From the NCBI GenBank assembly GCA_024345305.1, contig BRON01000008.1, forward strand, positions 558,001 to 622,000: a stretch of 64,000 bases of DNA, given 5' to 3'. Shown one piece after another: positions 47,346-59,012 of this stretch. Every line of letters starts with the position of its first letter. Position 1 is the stretch's first letter. Under the pieces are notes generated by a model. It saw nothing but the letters and a program-made list of their open reading frames with translations. It did no database searches and was not told the origin of the DNA. A program made the position numbers and the translations under genes. Origin of the DNA: Mrakia gelida. Its lineage: Eukaryota > Basidiomycota > Tremellomycetes > Cystofilobasidiales > Mrakiaceae.

Positions 47346-48815
47346 TCATAAGAATCTTTCAGGAGCCTCCTTCGTCTTCCCGCGGAAGACTCTCGGGGGT
47401 GGGACCTGGTCGTGAAAGTACTCCTCGAGGGACGGAGGTTGGATCTTGAAGAACTGAGCCGTCTCGTTCCCCGTCTCCGACAGGCAGCACTTCGCGTTCT
47501 GGAAGAGTAAGGCGGCAAAGAAGAAGTGGCTGTTGGGTAAGTTGTCGATCTGGAAGAGAAGTAGAGTGAGGGGGGCAGGGAAGAGGCAGGGTCAGTCAAC
47601 TCGACGAGTCCTCTTCGAAACGAAGGCACGAGAACTGATTTGCTCACCATCGTGCTCTTTCTATCCCTCAACAGCTGCCAGTTCTTCCCCATCTCCTCCA
47701 TCTCTAGGTCCACGTATCTCCTCATGTTCTCCATCTCGTTGTTGGCGAGCTCCTTCGCGCGATCCATCCTCCCGTCGCTGTCCTTCTCGAACGGACCAAG
47801 GTGGGACGGAGACCCAGGCCGACCAAAATCCGAGTAGACGGCGATATCGTTCCGAGCGCCGCTCGGATCAGCGAGCTTGGAGCGCTTGATGAGGAGGTCG
47901 GGCAGACGGGAGACGGCGAAGATGGAGGAGGGAGACGAAGAGGGCCGCCATCCTCCAGACGCGTAGGCGAAGAGACCGTTGGGGAGGAGGAGAGTTTGGT
48001 ACTGGAGGGATTTCCGAGGGAGCTGGGAGGAGAAAACGTAGGGAGCTGGGAGGAGAAAACGTCGCAAAGTCAGTACGTGTATAGATAAAGAGGCCGAGAG
48101 GAACGAACCTGAGCGACGCCCTTCTTCTTCAACTTCTGCTTCCCTTTAAACTCCTCCATCTCCCAGCTGGAAGTCCCTACGAAACCCCAGATCACTCCCT
48201 TCCCACCCCTCACCACGTTCTTCTTCGTCCTCTTCCGAACCGCCGAGCGGTACTCCTCGAGCTTGTCCTTCCTCAGCAGCGTCGGATCTCCCTCCAACAA
48301 CCCTCGCCATTTCTGTCTGATCCAACCCAGAACGAGGCAGGCGAGGAACGAGACCTTGTCCTCCACGAGATTGAAGACTGGGTTGGTTGAGGTGCAGCCG
48401 TTCTTGCTGACGGTGGTTCTGGAAGGGTTCTTGAGAAAGTAGAGGGCCATTGAGAGGGCTTCGAGGGAGGAGACGGCGACGGGGAAAGTGGCGAAGGGAG
48501 AGGGCATTCGGAGGGCTTTGGCGAGACGATGGATGTGAGGGGAGGTAAACCTGATAGAGGGAGATGGTCAGCTTCGATAAGAGTGTACTCTGATATAGAG
48601 GAACCAGTTCACCCGAAGTTGAGCAGAGCTTCGTCGTCCGAGAGGAAAGAGAGGTTGTGCGAGAAGGAGGTGAAGCGAGCTCGACCCTTCGAAGTCTGGA
48701 GCTCTTCCCGAGCCTCTTCCCTGAGAGGGATACTAGCAGGAATCTCGTCGTCGCTGTCGTCAAGGAAGGAGCAGTTGAAAAGAAGCTCCTTGAGAGAGGT
48801 GGGTTCGTTGAACAT
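47346..48815 (-). CDS. Transposase-derived (Harbinger/PIF, DDE_Tnp_4-like) protein, probably domesticated
   Basis: Four exons (48815-48613, 48550-48109, 48022-47648, 47549-47346) give 407 aa with all phases matching. The order of motifs follows DDE_Tnp_4/HARBI1-type transposases: a helical start with SSLEALSMALYFLKNPSRTT; KLEEYRSAVRKRT; GKGVIWGFVGTSSWEMEEFK in the place of the usual gF-D-GT segment; LQYQTLLLPNGLFAYASGGW; an acidic middle with NNEMENMRRYVDLEMEEMGK; and the end IDNLPNSHFFFAALLFQNAK then FFKIQPPSLEEYF. The usual first Asp (DGT) reads Val (VGT), and the usual GRRHD second-Asp motif reads RPSSSPS. So catalysis looks lost while the frame is intact and spliced. No terminal inverted repeats were recognised. 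The start codon is 120 bp from divergent GPI19. Likely a host gene derived from a transposon; function unknown. Confidence 0.72.
48018..48062 (+). repeat. Tandem 23-bp repeat duplicating a 3' splice site
   Basis: Two adjacent copies (48018-48040 and 48041-48062) of a unit that contains GGGAGCTGGGAGGAGAAAAC. On the minus strand each copy supplies a CTCCTCCCAG acceptor. Only the acceptor at 48023-48025 keeps the transposase-derived frame; the other is 23 nt upstream and would shift it. Confidence 0.8.
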
Positions 48816-48935
48816 GAGGGAGGGAGGGAGGGAAACCGTCGTCGACGCTTGAAGGGAAGGAAAGTTCGAGCTCACCAAATCGACTCTTCCTCCCTCTAAC
48901 CGCCAGCAGCTCAACCGGATGCAAAGATCAACATC

Positions 48936-49748
48936 ATGACAACCTACCCTCAGTCTTCACCTCTATCTCCAACCTCACCTATCTCGCCTTGGCCTCCAGA
49001 AACTGAGCCTGCGAGCCATCCAAACGCAAAGGAAGCGTACGGTTTCCTCGTGGCCGTTGGGACTTCCGTTCGTTCTTCTTGCCCGCCTTTCGAGGATATG
49101 TTAGAGCTCAAGGGCTGACCTGTTTTGAGCTGGTGTATGCTAGGCTGCTGGGATCATCTTCCTCGTCTGGGCTCTGGTTCCTGGGAGGATTCTCGAGAGC
49201 TGGGGAGTCGAGTGGTATCCGAATCGGTGAGCTGTCGTCTCGTCTGACTTTTTTCCGAGGATGTATAGGCTCGGAGCAAGCAGACAGAATGCTGACGTCT
49301 ACTCATCTCATCTCTCACCTTCGCTGCTATAGAGAATGGGCGATCCTGATCCCTGCTCACTCGATGGTTGTCGTGATCCTCGCCTACTTCGTCTACCTCA
49401 CGTTGATGATCTACAACACTCCTCCTCTCAGCTCGCTCTCACTCGTGACAGGTACGATTGTCTGTCCCCATCCCTTTTCAACTCAAAGACGCGTCGGGCT
49501 GACCCTGCTTTCGCTTTGTGATGGCAGACGAACGCGCTCATCGACTTCCTCCTCGTCAAAACCCCTCGGACCCCTCGCCCATCTTCGCGTTCGCAAGACC
49601 GGATGCTGTTCCTGAAGCCTGGGATGTACCTTTGGGGACCGCCTGCGCGATGATCTATGGGAGAAGGAAGAGGCCGAAGGGGAAGGAGAGGAAGGGAGAA
49701 GGGAACGGGGACGGCATCGTTTCGTCCGTCGAGGCTGCTGATTTATGA
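48936..49748 (+). CDS. GPI19: PIG-P / Gpi19, GPI-GlcNAc transferase subunit
   Basis: Four exons (48936-49067, 49144-49226, 49333-49451, 49528-49748) give 184 aa. After a Ser/Pro-rich start comes the PIG-P domain: EAYGFLVAVGTSAAGIIFLV, WALVPGRILESWGVEWYP, then NREWAILIPAHSMVVVILAY and FVYLTLMIYNTPPL, giving two membrane hairpin segments. The conserved end PDAVPEAWDVPLGTACAMIY follows, with a Lys-rich tail. Gpi19 is a small subunit of the ER complex that transfers GlcNAc to phosphatidylinositol, the first step of GPI anchor synthesis. The first intron has a GTTCGT donor. It is divergent from the transposase-derived gene, with only 120 bp between the starts. Confidence 0.9.
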
Positions 49749-50009
49749 CCTTCTGCTGGAAGTTTTGACTCGCTGCTCGGTTCAAACTCCTCACTGGCCT
49801 CGTATTCTGAGAACGAAGAAGCTGAGAGGAATAAATCTTTACCCTAACGACGCGTCGTCGCGTCCCTCCCCCTTGATTTCAACTCCAGCGCAGAAGGAGG
49901 GAAGGAGGGATCGAGCTCGAGCTTGTTGCCACCATCCACTACTTCCTCCCCTCCCCTCTTCCTTCTTCTACTTCCCTCTCCCCTCTTTTCTCCTCTCTCC
50001 CCTCTTCGG

Positions 50010-53000
50010 ATGCTCAAGCACAGGACTGGCGAAACGACCTCTCTCGGGGGAGGTTTCGGTCCTCTTCTGGGTCAGAACAAGTTCAAGGTCCCTTCCTCCT
50101 CCATCAAGCGTCCAGATCGAGCTCTCCCACCAAGGAAGGTCAGCACCCCTTCCTCTCTCTTACATCCCATCCTATTCTGTATACCAAACTGACCCTCTCT
50201 TCTTCTTTTCAACCTTCTCAGCGAGCCAAGACACACTACAAGGACGCTGGCGGAGACGCGGACGATTCCGACGAGGAGAGGAAGAGGGCAAAGAAGCAGC
50301 AGAAGATTCTCAACGGCAAGCAGAAGATCAACGAGATGGAGTTCGACGAGAACGGAGAACCTCTAGGAGAGATCAACATCAACAAGAAGTTCGCAATCTA
50401 TGAGTCCAAGGACAAGGATGAGGTCTTCAAGAAGAGGTGAGCTTCGATCCCCCTTCCCCTTCCCTCCTTCACCTCTTCTCTCTCCTTCTTCGACTCCTCT
50501 TCTCCTCTCGACGTTCCTTTCACACGAGCTGACCTGCTCTCTCGCTGTCCTCCAGCTTCTCCATCCCCGCCATCACCAACCGATCCGGCCAAATCATCAA
50601 AACCCCCAACTCCAACCTCGCTCTCGGAGTCCGTCCCCAAACCATCCTCGTTCCTCGTCCTCTCTACGACCCCATGGCAGACCACGCCATCGTCCTCTTC
50701 GACCCTACCATCGATCTTCTCGAGACGCCGGAGGAACGAGCAGAGAGGGAGAAGGAGGAAGCTGCTGCGAAGAAGGAGGAGGAGAGGAAGGCGGCGCTCG
50801 AGAAGGCTGGAGGACACAACCCTCATAAGAGCTTGAGGGAGATTTTGGGGCTGGACAAGAAGGACGATGGGAAGAAGAAGAAGTTGGTGAAGGTGCCGGT
50901 GGTGATTGCTCCGATCTTGTCGAAGGTGTTGAGGCCTCATCAGATCGAGGGAGTAAAGGTGAGTCGTCGGTTTGGTTCGCGCTCGACGGAGCTGGGAGTC
51001 GAGGATGAGAACCCGCCGAGAGCAGGATGGATCGCTGACTGGAAGCTTACATGGTCTCTCTAGTTCCTCTACCGATGCACGACTGGAATGCTCGACGCCA
51101 ACGCCTTCGGGTGAGTCGTCGTTCTCTCCTTCTCTTCCCTCGCGTCGTCCCCGTCGTCGCTCTCCCTTCTGACCGCTCTCCCTCCTTTGCACTCTCAGAT
51201 GCATCATGGCCGATGAGATGGGTCTAGGCTCGTCTCGTGCTCTAATCTCCTCATCGTTCGCCTCTCTTCTCGCTGACCCTCCTCATCCCCTTCCCTTCGT
51301 CAATTAGGAAAGACGCTTCAGTGCATCGCTCTTCTTCACACTCTTCTCCTTCAATCCCCCATCGCTGGAAGGTCGACCATGGAGAAGGGAATCATCGTTT
51401 GCCCGAGCAGTCTGGTCAAGAACTGGGGAAACGAGTTGGGTGAGTCCGACGTCTTCGTCGTCGTCGCGTCCGAGTTCGAGTCGAGCCGACCTGTCTTCAT
51501 TCTTCGCCTCTCGTCACAGTGAAATGGCTCGGACCTGGTGTAATCACTCCTCTGTCGGTCGATGGGAAGGGCGGAAGGGAGGAGCTCATCCCTGCTGTGA
51601 GGAGGTGGGTCGCTGCGAAGGGGAGGAACGTTACTCAGCAAGGTTCGTCCTCGTCTTTCCTTCCCTCGACTTCTAGTCGAGTCGACGCTGACTGACTCTC
51701 GACGTTGGACGTTCACTCTTCTATAGTCATGATCGTATCGTACGAAACCCTGAGGTCGCTTGGAGACGAGCTCAAGGGATGTGAGGTCGGATTGCTCCTC
51801 GCTGACGAGGGCCATCGATTGAAGAACGCCGGTGAGTTCGAGCTCTTCGTTCTTCCTTGCGACGACCTCGCTGACGTCGCTTCATCGTATCGCAGACTCT
51901 CAAACCTTCCAAGCCCTCACTGCCATCAACGTCAAGCGTCGAGTCATCCTCACCGGAACTCCAGTCCAGGTTTGTCCTTCTTACTTCTCGACGTCGACTT
52001 TGAACGCGAACGCGAACTGACTTCACCTCCGCCTCCTTCTCCATCCAGAACGATCTCACCGAGTTCTTCGCTCTCCTCGACTTCGCCAACCCTGGATACC
52101 TCGGAACTCGACTCGACTTCCGAAAGAACTACGAGCTCGCCATCTGTCGAGGACGAGATTCGGACGCGACGGAACTCGAACGAGCAAAGTCGGACAGCAA
52201 GCTGAAGGAGCTCACTGGACGAACAGGGAAGTTCATGATCAGGAGGACGAACGATCTACTTTCCAAGTACCGTGAGTCGTCTTCCCTCGCTCTTCGTCTC
52301 TTCTGCGCGTACTCCTCTCGAAGACGTCGAACTGAACTCTCCTCGTCCCTCTTCCTCCTCAGTGCCCGTGAAATACGAAGCCGTCGTCTTCTGCGACCTC
52401 GCTCCCTTCCAACTCCAACTCTACCAGCACTTCATCAAATCGCCCGAGATCAAGAAGCTCCTCAGAGGAACAGGATCTCAACCGCTCAAAGCTATCAACA
52501 TCTTGAAGAAGCTCTGCAACCATCCCGATCTCCTCGACCTCCCCGGCGACCTCGAAGGCTGCGACGACATCATCCCCGATGGCTACCACAAGGACAAGAG
52601 TAGGAACGTTCATGCGGAATACGGAGGAAAGTTCCAGGTTCTCGAGAGGTTCGTTCGACGCGTCTCTCGGTTTCGATCTCGTCGTCGACCTCTTCGATGC
52701 TGACCTCCTTCGCGCGCTCATTCGCTCTTTCTAGGTTCCTTCATCGACTTCGAAACGAAACCAACGACAAGATCGTTCTCATCAGCAACTACACTCAGAC
52801 TCTGGATCTGTTCAGCAAGATGTGTCGAGCGTACAGGTTCGCTCGTCTTCGTCGCTTTCGCTCTGACGATCCCGAACGCTGACTCTCGGTCTCGCCCTTC
52901 TCAGGTACCCCTGCCTTCGACTCGACGGAAGCATGGCCATCGGTAAACGTCAGAAGCTCGTCGACCAGTTCAACGATCCCGACGGAGGACAGTTCGTCTT

Positions 53001-53942
53001 CCTGCTCAGTTCGAAGGCTGGAGGATGTGGTATCAACTTGATCGGAGCAAATCGATTGATTCTCTTTGACCCAGACTGGGTAAGCTGGCTCGTCTCGTTC
53101 CTCTCGTCTCGTCCCGAAGCTGATCGTTTTGATCTTTCTTCCTCGACGTCTTTCAGAACCCTGCCGGTGAGTCGACATTTCTCGCTCTCGCTCGCGCCCT
53201 TCGTTTCGCTGACGGGGCTTCTTTGTTTCTACAGCCGATCAGCAAGCTTTGGCTCGAGTGTGGAGAGATGGTCAGAAGAAAGAGTGTGAGTGTATTTGTC
53301 TCTCGATCGCCTTCTCCATGTCGCGCTCTCGCTGACTTCTTTCTTCTTCTCAGGTTTTGTCTACCGATTCATCTCGACGGTTCGTTCTCCCCCTTCGTTC
53401 CTTCCCGAAGCGCCGTAGCTTACCTTCAAACTCTACTCTCCCAGGGCACCATCGAGGAGAAGGTCTTCCAAAGACAAGCCCACAAGCAATCCCTCTCCGC
53501 TTGCGTCGTCGACGACAGCGCGGAGACGACGGAACGACACTTCTCGCTCAACGACCTTCGAGAGCTCTTCCTCTTCAACGAGAAGACCAAGTGCGACACC
53601 CACGACAACTTCAAGTGCAAACGATGCAAGCAGGGTAAACAGATGGTCAAGGCGCCGGCTCTTCTCTACGGAGACACCAGTTCGTGAGTCGCGTCGTCGT
53701 CCTTCTCCTTCACTTCAATCGAGCTCGGAGCTCACTCCTTCTTCTTTTTTCGTTTTCCTCAGATGGAATCACTTCCGAAACGAGGATCTCGGAGCTATGC
53801 ACGACGATCTCTTGCGAGCAGAGCTGGGACAGCCGGAAGTCAGCTACGTCTGTGAGTTTTGTCGTCTGCCTCTTCTCGCGAGGTTTCTTTCAATCTGACT
53901 CGTTTCAACCCTTCGCCTCCAGTCCAGTACATCTCGCACTAG
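50010..53942 (+). CDS. RAD54: DNA repair/recombination ATPase Rad54
   Basis: A many-exon Snf2-family ATPase of about 850 aa. The first exon (50010-50138) encodes [20 protein letters not shown], the Rad54 N-terminal signature that meets Rad51. Helicase motifs in order: [20 protein letters not shown] (Walker A, split by a GC-AG intron at 51228-51307), [29 protein letters not shown] (Walker B, DEGH), [16 protein letters not shown], then the C-terminal lobe [88 protein letters not shown] and [19 protein letters not shown]. The Rad54 tail ([12 protein letters not shown], ending FQYISH) is present. It remodels DNA and Rad51 filaments in homologous recombination in the nucleus. Complete. Confidence 0.95.
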
Positions 53943-54340
53943 GATGCATACTCGCTTTACCGTGGGTTCTGCCTTCCTGACTTTTTCTCTTCTCCGACGA
54001 AGATCGAGGCTGACTCTCCCTCGTCGACTTCAGATCCACTCCCGCGTCGCCGCTTCGTTCCCTCTCTCGCTCTTATCTACAGACTATACGCTCCTCACGA
54101 TTTACGATCTTTATGGCCACCTCTTCATCTTTCTCCTACCTTTTCGTCCGTCGAAAAAATCGGACGGTCAAACTTTCCTTCTCAGCCTCGTCGCGTGCGC
54201 TATCTTCGGCAGGAGCGGACCTCGGCTAGCTCCCATTCTCTTCCTCCACTCCCACTCCCTGAAGGACTTACGTGTTCCTTCTTTTCGACTCCTCCTCCCA
54301 ACCACCAACACGCATCCATCCAACCAGATCTTCATCAGAA
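53943..54340. other. Intergenic region
   Basis: This lies between RAD54 and the ceramidase gene, both plus. Pyrimidine-rich leader sequence precedes the ceramidase ATG. No other feature is seen. Confidence 0.45.
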
Positions 54341-56372
54341 ATGAGTCTTCCCTCAGCTCGACCAGGACAACTTCAGGTGAGCTTCTTTGTTCCCCTTCTC
54401 GCTCGCTCCCTCGAGATCACCTTCGGTTCCTCGACTGATCAAGAGCGGCTCCCTCCTTTTGTTCCTTCCTCTTCCTTCAGGCAGGATACTTCGGGAACCA
54501 CACGGCTAGCATCGACTGGTTAGTACATCTCTCCCTTCCCTCCCGAGCAAACGAAGCTAATCGCTGTTGAAATCCTTCCACAGGTGCGAGCAGAAGTGAG
54601 TAGAACGGCCCCCAACTTCACTCTTGGTCAAACACTCTCGACCTTCGTCCTTCTTCTTCCCACCAATCCTGATCTCCCTCTTTCGCTTTCGCTCAGCTAC
54701 GAGATCACACCCTACATCGCTGAGTGAGTCTACATATCAGCTATCGGAAGGTGGCAAACGACAGAAATGGAATGGCTGAGAAGAGAGTCGCCACACCGTC
54801 CGGATCGACTCGTGCTGACCGACCCAACCTTCCCTCCCTCCCTCTTTCCACGCCTCTTTTTGATCCGCTCTAGGTTCATCAACACGACCTCAAACCTCCC
54901 AACCGCTGCTCTCGCTCTCTATGGAATCTACGCCGCTCGGAAGCAGTGAGTTCCCTTTATCTTGAGCTCAAAGTTCCCGCTTCTCGATGACCTCGTCCGT
55001 CCTTCCGATCCTGACTCCCTCGCTTGACTCCCTTCCTTCCAATCTGCAGACGGCTACCTACGCGAGTCATGATCAATTTCGCTGGGATCCTGATCATCGC
55101 CTCTGGATCTCTGTGGTTTCAGTAAGCTTTTTCTTTCCTTCTTTTGAGCTCGTCCGGATCGAAGGGAAAGCTGACTCTCTCCCTTTGGCGTTTCCCTTTT
55201 CATCTTCCAGTTCGACCATGTCACACTTTGGTCAACTGAGCGATGAGATTCCGATGATTTATACTACATCCCTTCTCGTCTGGAGTGCCTGCGAGGTGAG
55301 CGAAACATTTCTTCCATCGGAATCGTCCCTCCTCCGTCTCTCGCGAGCTGACGTCCTTCTCTCCTCCCCTCCGATGTTCGCTTCTCCTTCTGCCCAGACT
55401 TCCCCAGGGTACGACAACTTCAAGCTCGTATCTCCTCTCAGTGTATCTCTCATGCTCTTCAACATCCTCATCACGCTTTCTTGGTGAGGCCTGCGAACTC
55501 TCTTCTCGTTGACTTCGACGCGTCCCTCCCTCGTCGAAAGCGCAAGCTGATCTCCTTCCGTCCTTGCGTTCCCTCAGCCTCCTCGGACTCTCCCCAACCC
55601 TTCATCAAATTGGATTCGGACTTCTCGTTACCGCTGCTACAGCTCGAGTGCTCTGGCTCCTCCACGTCGATGGTCGGTGCCCACCTTCGTCTCCCGCGAG
55701 GGCTGGAGGCGTGAAGTTGTTCGAGCTCGGTGTTGCCTCGTTCCTCACCAGTTTCGCGTTCGTCCTCGCTCCGTCTCTACAGCCTCTCCTTCTACACGTG
55801 ATGCCTCTTGGCTGACACCTTCGTCCTTCTTCTCTCCAAAGTATCTGGAACGTCGATAAGTTTGTCCTCTCTTATGCTACTACCATCCTCTCTTTTGCTA
55901 CCTATCGTCTCTTGCATCGAGCTGACCGGTCGCGTCGAATTCTGTAGCCTCACCTGCGATAACTACCTCACCCCGCTGAAGCGACGCGTCGGTCTTCCCT
56001 TCGCCTTCGTCTTGGAACTTCACTCCTACTGGGTTCGTCTCTTCTTCTCCTAGCTCTCCCTACTGTGATTTGACGCATCCCATCGCTTCCTACAGCATCT
56101 CGGCACCGGACTTGCAGCCTTCCTCGCGATCACTGGAGCATCATGGTCAGTTTCCTCGCTCGTTCGTTCTGCCCTTCCCTCGACCTCGCAGCTCACTCGC
56201 TCTTCCTCGTCCACGATCTCACAGCATCTGCCTATCCATCAAAGAACCTCAAGCCGGCTACCACATCGAGCACGGGTTCCTCGGACTTCCCTTCGTCGCT
56301 CGAGGACGAGGGACTTCAAACGGACACGGACTTATCTTGAAGGAGGTTTCGGAGGAGAAGAAGCGTATCTAG
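54341..56372 (+). CDS. Alkaline (dihydro)ceramidase
   Basis: A many-exon gene with very small exons: 54341-54376, 54481-54518, 54584-54595 (12 nt), 54697-54723, 54874-54945, 55050-55121 and onward, including 55842-55859 (18 nt, after an AAG acceptor). The protein reads GYFGNHTASIDWCEQNYEI, then TPYIAEFINTTSNLPTAALA, RVMINFAGILIIASGSLWFH with SHFGQLSDEIPMIYTTSLL, a middle with SLMLFNILITLSWCLLG, AIWNVDNLTCDNYLTPLKRR, and VLELHSYWHLGTGLAAFLAI. The His, Asp and Ser pattern of the CREST-type ceramidases is present. These seven-span ER/Golgi enzymes split (phyto/dihydro)ceramide into sphingoid base and fatty acid, as yeast Ypc1/Ydc1 do. The end (EVSEEKKRI) is Lys-rich, consistent with ER retention. 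Confidence 0.9.
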
Positions 56373-56656
56373 GTTCCATCACTCGGCTACCATTTCATCT
56401 GATGGCTTTCATCTCTTGCTTCGCCCGTCGGGTGTCTTGGGGAGATCTCGAAAATGAGACGAAACAGAGGGAACACGCGTCGTCGTTTTCTCGCTTTCCT
56501 TGACCTTTTTGTTTCGTGGAGAGCAGTACAGACTCGCGTCTTTCAAAACAAATCTGATCTACGACTAAGCTAATTCTACTCTCCCACTGAGCCTCTTCTC
56601 AAAATCTGCTCCCCTCTTCGAGTCTCGACTCTCCGATCCCCTCGCCCGTCCCTCAT

Positions 56657-59012
56657 CTAAAACTCCTCCCCCTTCAACCACTGCCTGAGCATCCACAAAC
56701 TCTCCCTCGGCTTGTTGAGCGGAACGAAATGTCCCGCTCCTCGAATCGTAGCAAACGTCAACCCGTTCCCTGCGCTCCTCACCTCCCCTGCGATTGACTT
56801 CTCGCCGAGGGCGGCGGTGGAGTTTTTGGCAGCGTCGCCATCGTACCAGAACCTCTCCGTCGAGTTCCTGTAAGCGTCCGCTCCAGTCCAAGCGAGGTTG
56901 TTGAGCATACCGACCTGACCGAGCCAGTTGCAGGCGAAGTCGACCTAGCACCAAAACGCGAGAACAACGAACGAGAGGAGGGTGAGTTTCGAGGACGCGT
57001 TCAAACCCAACCCAAAACGAGTCTCAAGGGGCGCGACGCTCACCTTCCCAGCATAAACCAGCACCCTCACTCCCCTCTCAAGCAACCCCTCCAGGTAGTG
57101 GTACGTCTTATGATGCACATCCATCGTCGCTTCTCCTCCGATCGAACCGAACGCGTGAGCGACAGCTTCGGAGGAAGGGACCCAGGGTCCTTTCCAGTCT
57201 GGGTCGATACCGAGAGTTTTTTGGATCTTGGGAGAGTTGAGGTAGGGGATGAGGGCGGCGGTGAGGGCTGCGTCGGAGCATCTGAGGGGTGGGATGGGCG
57301 GGGGGAGGGTGGGTGGAGGGGGAGGTTAGTTTGAGCGAGGGGAAAAGAGAGAAGAGAGAAGAGCGGACGCACCCTTTGACGGGATCGCAAACTTCGGAGA
57401 TATCGTACCAGTTTCGACCAAGTGTCTGGAAGGGTCTGATGGTGAAGGCGATGCAGCTAGATAATCAAGAAGAAAGGCAAGACGTGTGAGAAGCCGTTTC
57501 GAAGACAAGCCGCCGCGTTCGGTCGTTCGTTCGTTCGTTCGAAACTCACAAATCGACAGCAGCTCCACATCCGATGAGGTCGAATCGATCCCTGCACTCC
57601 CTTTTGAAGCTCTCCAAACACCTCGGAAGGGCCTCTCGCAGCTTCACACACGTCGAGATCGACTGGATGACTCCTGCTCCAGCTCCACCAGTGCACTGCT
57701 GATCGACGTAGCCTTGGTACATGGTGTAGGAGTCGGTCCATCCTGGAGACGAACGGACGAACAAAGGAAGGAGGGGAAGAAGGAGGAAAGAAGACCCGTC
57801 GAAGACGACGGTGAGCGAAACGAAACGCGACGACGAAAGGAACGCGAGAGAGAGAAAGCGAAGCGGGCACGCACCATTCCCAATCATGACAGACTGAAGG
57901 TTGATAGGAGTAACGTTCCTAGCTGCAGCGTAAGCGTTCCCATCGTAGATGGCGGAGGTGTAGACGGGGAGGTATCTGCGACGCGAAACCGAAACGAACA
58001 GGTCAGCGAGCGAGACGGGTCGAGGAGAAGAAGATGAGAGGGGGCAAAAGGAACTGACCGACCACCGTAAGATTCTCCACTCATGTGGAACTCCCTTCCT
58101 TTGAACTCGGAGAAGGTTTCGAAGAACTGGCGGGGCGAGGCGAGCGAAGAAGATCAGCGACGCTCGCTCTTTCGCTCTTCGCTCGAACGAAACGCTTGAA
58201 CGCTCGCGACTCACAATAGTAACAAAAGCCTGAATATCCACTGCTCCTTGCTCAGTCGTGGAAGTAACCGGCTGTCCGTTCTTCGAGAACGAGAACCCCA
58301 CTCCCGCAGGCTGGTCGATGAAGAAGATGTTGGCGAGTTCGTTCCATGAGTCGGGGTTGTAGACGACGTCCTTCGAGGCTGGATCGATCCTGCATGGACC
58401 GAGTTCGGTGAAGAGTCCGTAGGCTGAGGAGGCTCCGGGTCCTCCGTTGGTCCTGCGAGGGAGCGAGGAACGGTTAGATGGGGTTGAAGAGAGGAGGAGA
58501 GGGCGAGGGAGGGGGAATGGAGGAGATCGCCGGTGGGAGGGTGGGTGGGTTGAGAGATGGGAGGGCTCACCAAAGCATGACGGGATCCTTGGAAGGTTTT
58601 CCTCGAGATTCGAAGAAGTAGAAGAAGAGACTCTGGCCGTGGGAGTCGACGTCGATGTATCTGTTTACGGACGAAGAGGACGAAAGGAAAGAGATGGTCA
58701 GTTCAGCTGGACGGTTCAGCCCTCGCTTCCCTCTCCTCTTCTCCCCTTCGAATCTGCTCACCCAGTGTAGGACTTGACTCCAGGATCACACCATCCTCCC
58801 TCGGTAGCCTTTATCCTGATCTTGTGATCCGGGAAGGCTTCGTGAGCGAAGTGGGTGTGAGCGTCCTCCTGGATGGAAGCGAGGGTGAAGGGTGAGGGCG
58901 AGGAGGAGGAGAAGACGTTCAGGAAGGGCTCTTGAGCGACGGGTCCGGTGCTGATGACAGCTGAGACGAGAGAGGTCGTGGAGAGGAGGGTGGTGAGGAG
59001 AGGGAGAAGCAT
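56657..59012 (-). CDS. Serine carboxypeptidase (S10 family), secreted or vacuolar
   Basis: About ten exons. The N-terminus MLLPLLTTLLSTTSLVSA is a signal peptide. The fold then reads KSYTGYIDVDSHGQSLFFYF with FESRGKPSKDPVMLW, TNGGPGASSAYGLFTELGPC (the usual Cys of GGPGCSS is Ala), NIFFIDQPAGVGFSFS, and GESYGGRYLPVYTSAIYDGN with the nucleophile Ser. The catalytic Asp is in VLVYAGKVDFACNWLG and the His in ATIRGAGHFVPLNKP near the end. N-glycosylation sequons (NVT, NST) fit secretion or the vacuole. Such enzymes remove C-terminal residues from peptides at acid pH, like yeast CPY. All catalytic residues are present and the gene looks complete. The Ala in the oxyanion-side motif may change a conserved disulfide. 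Confidence 0.92.

Noticed and set aside
49740..49800. GGTTCAAACTCC resembling a tRNA B box
   Set aside because: No matching A box, acceptor stem or cloverleaf could be found around it.
57523..57542. CGTT tetranucleotide run in a carboxypeptidase intron
   Set aside because: A short simple repeat of ordinary length; nothing suggests function.
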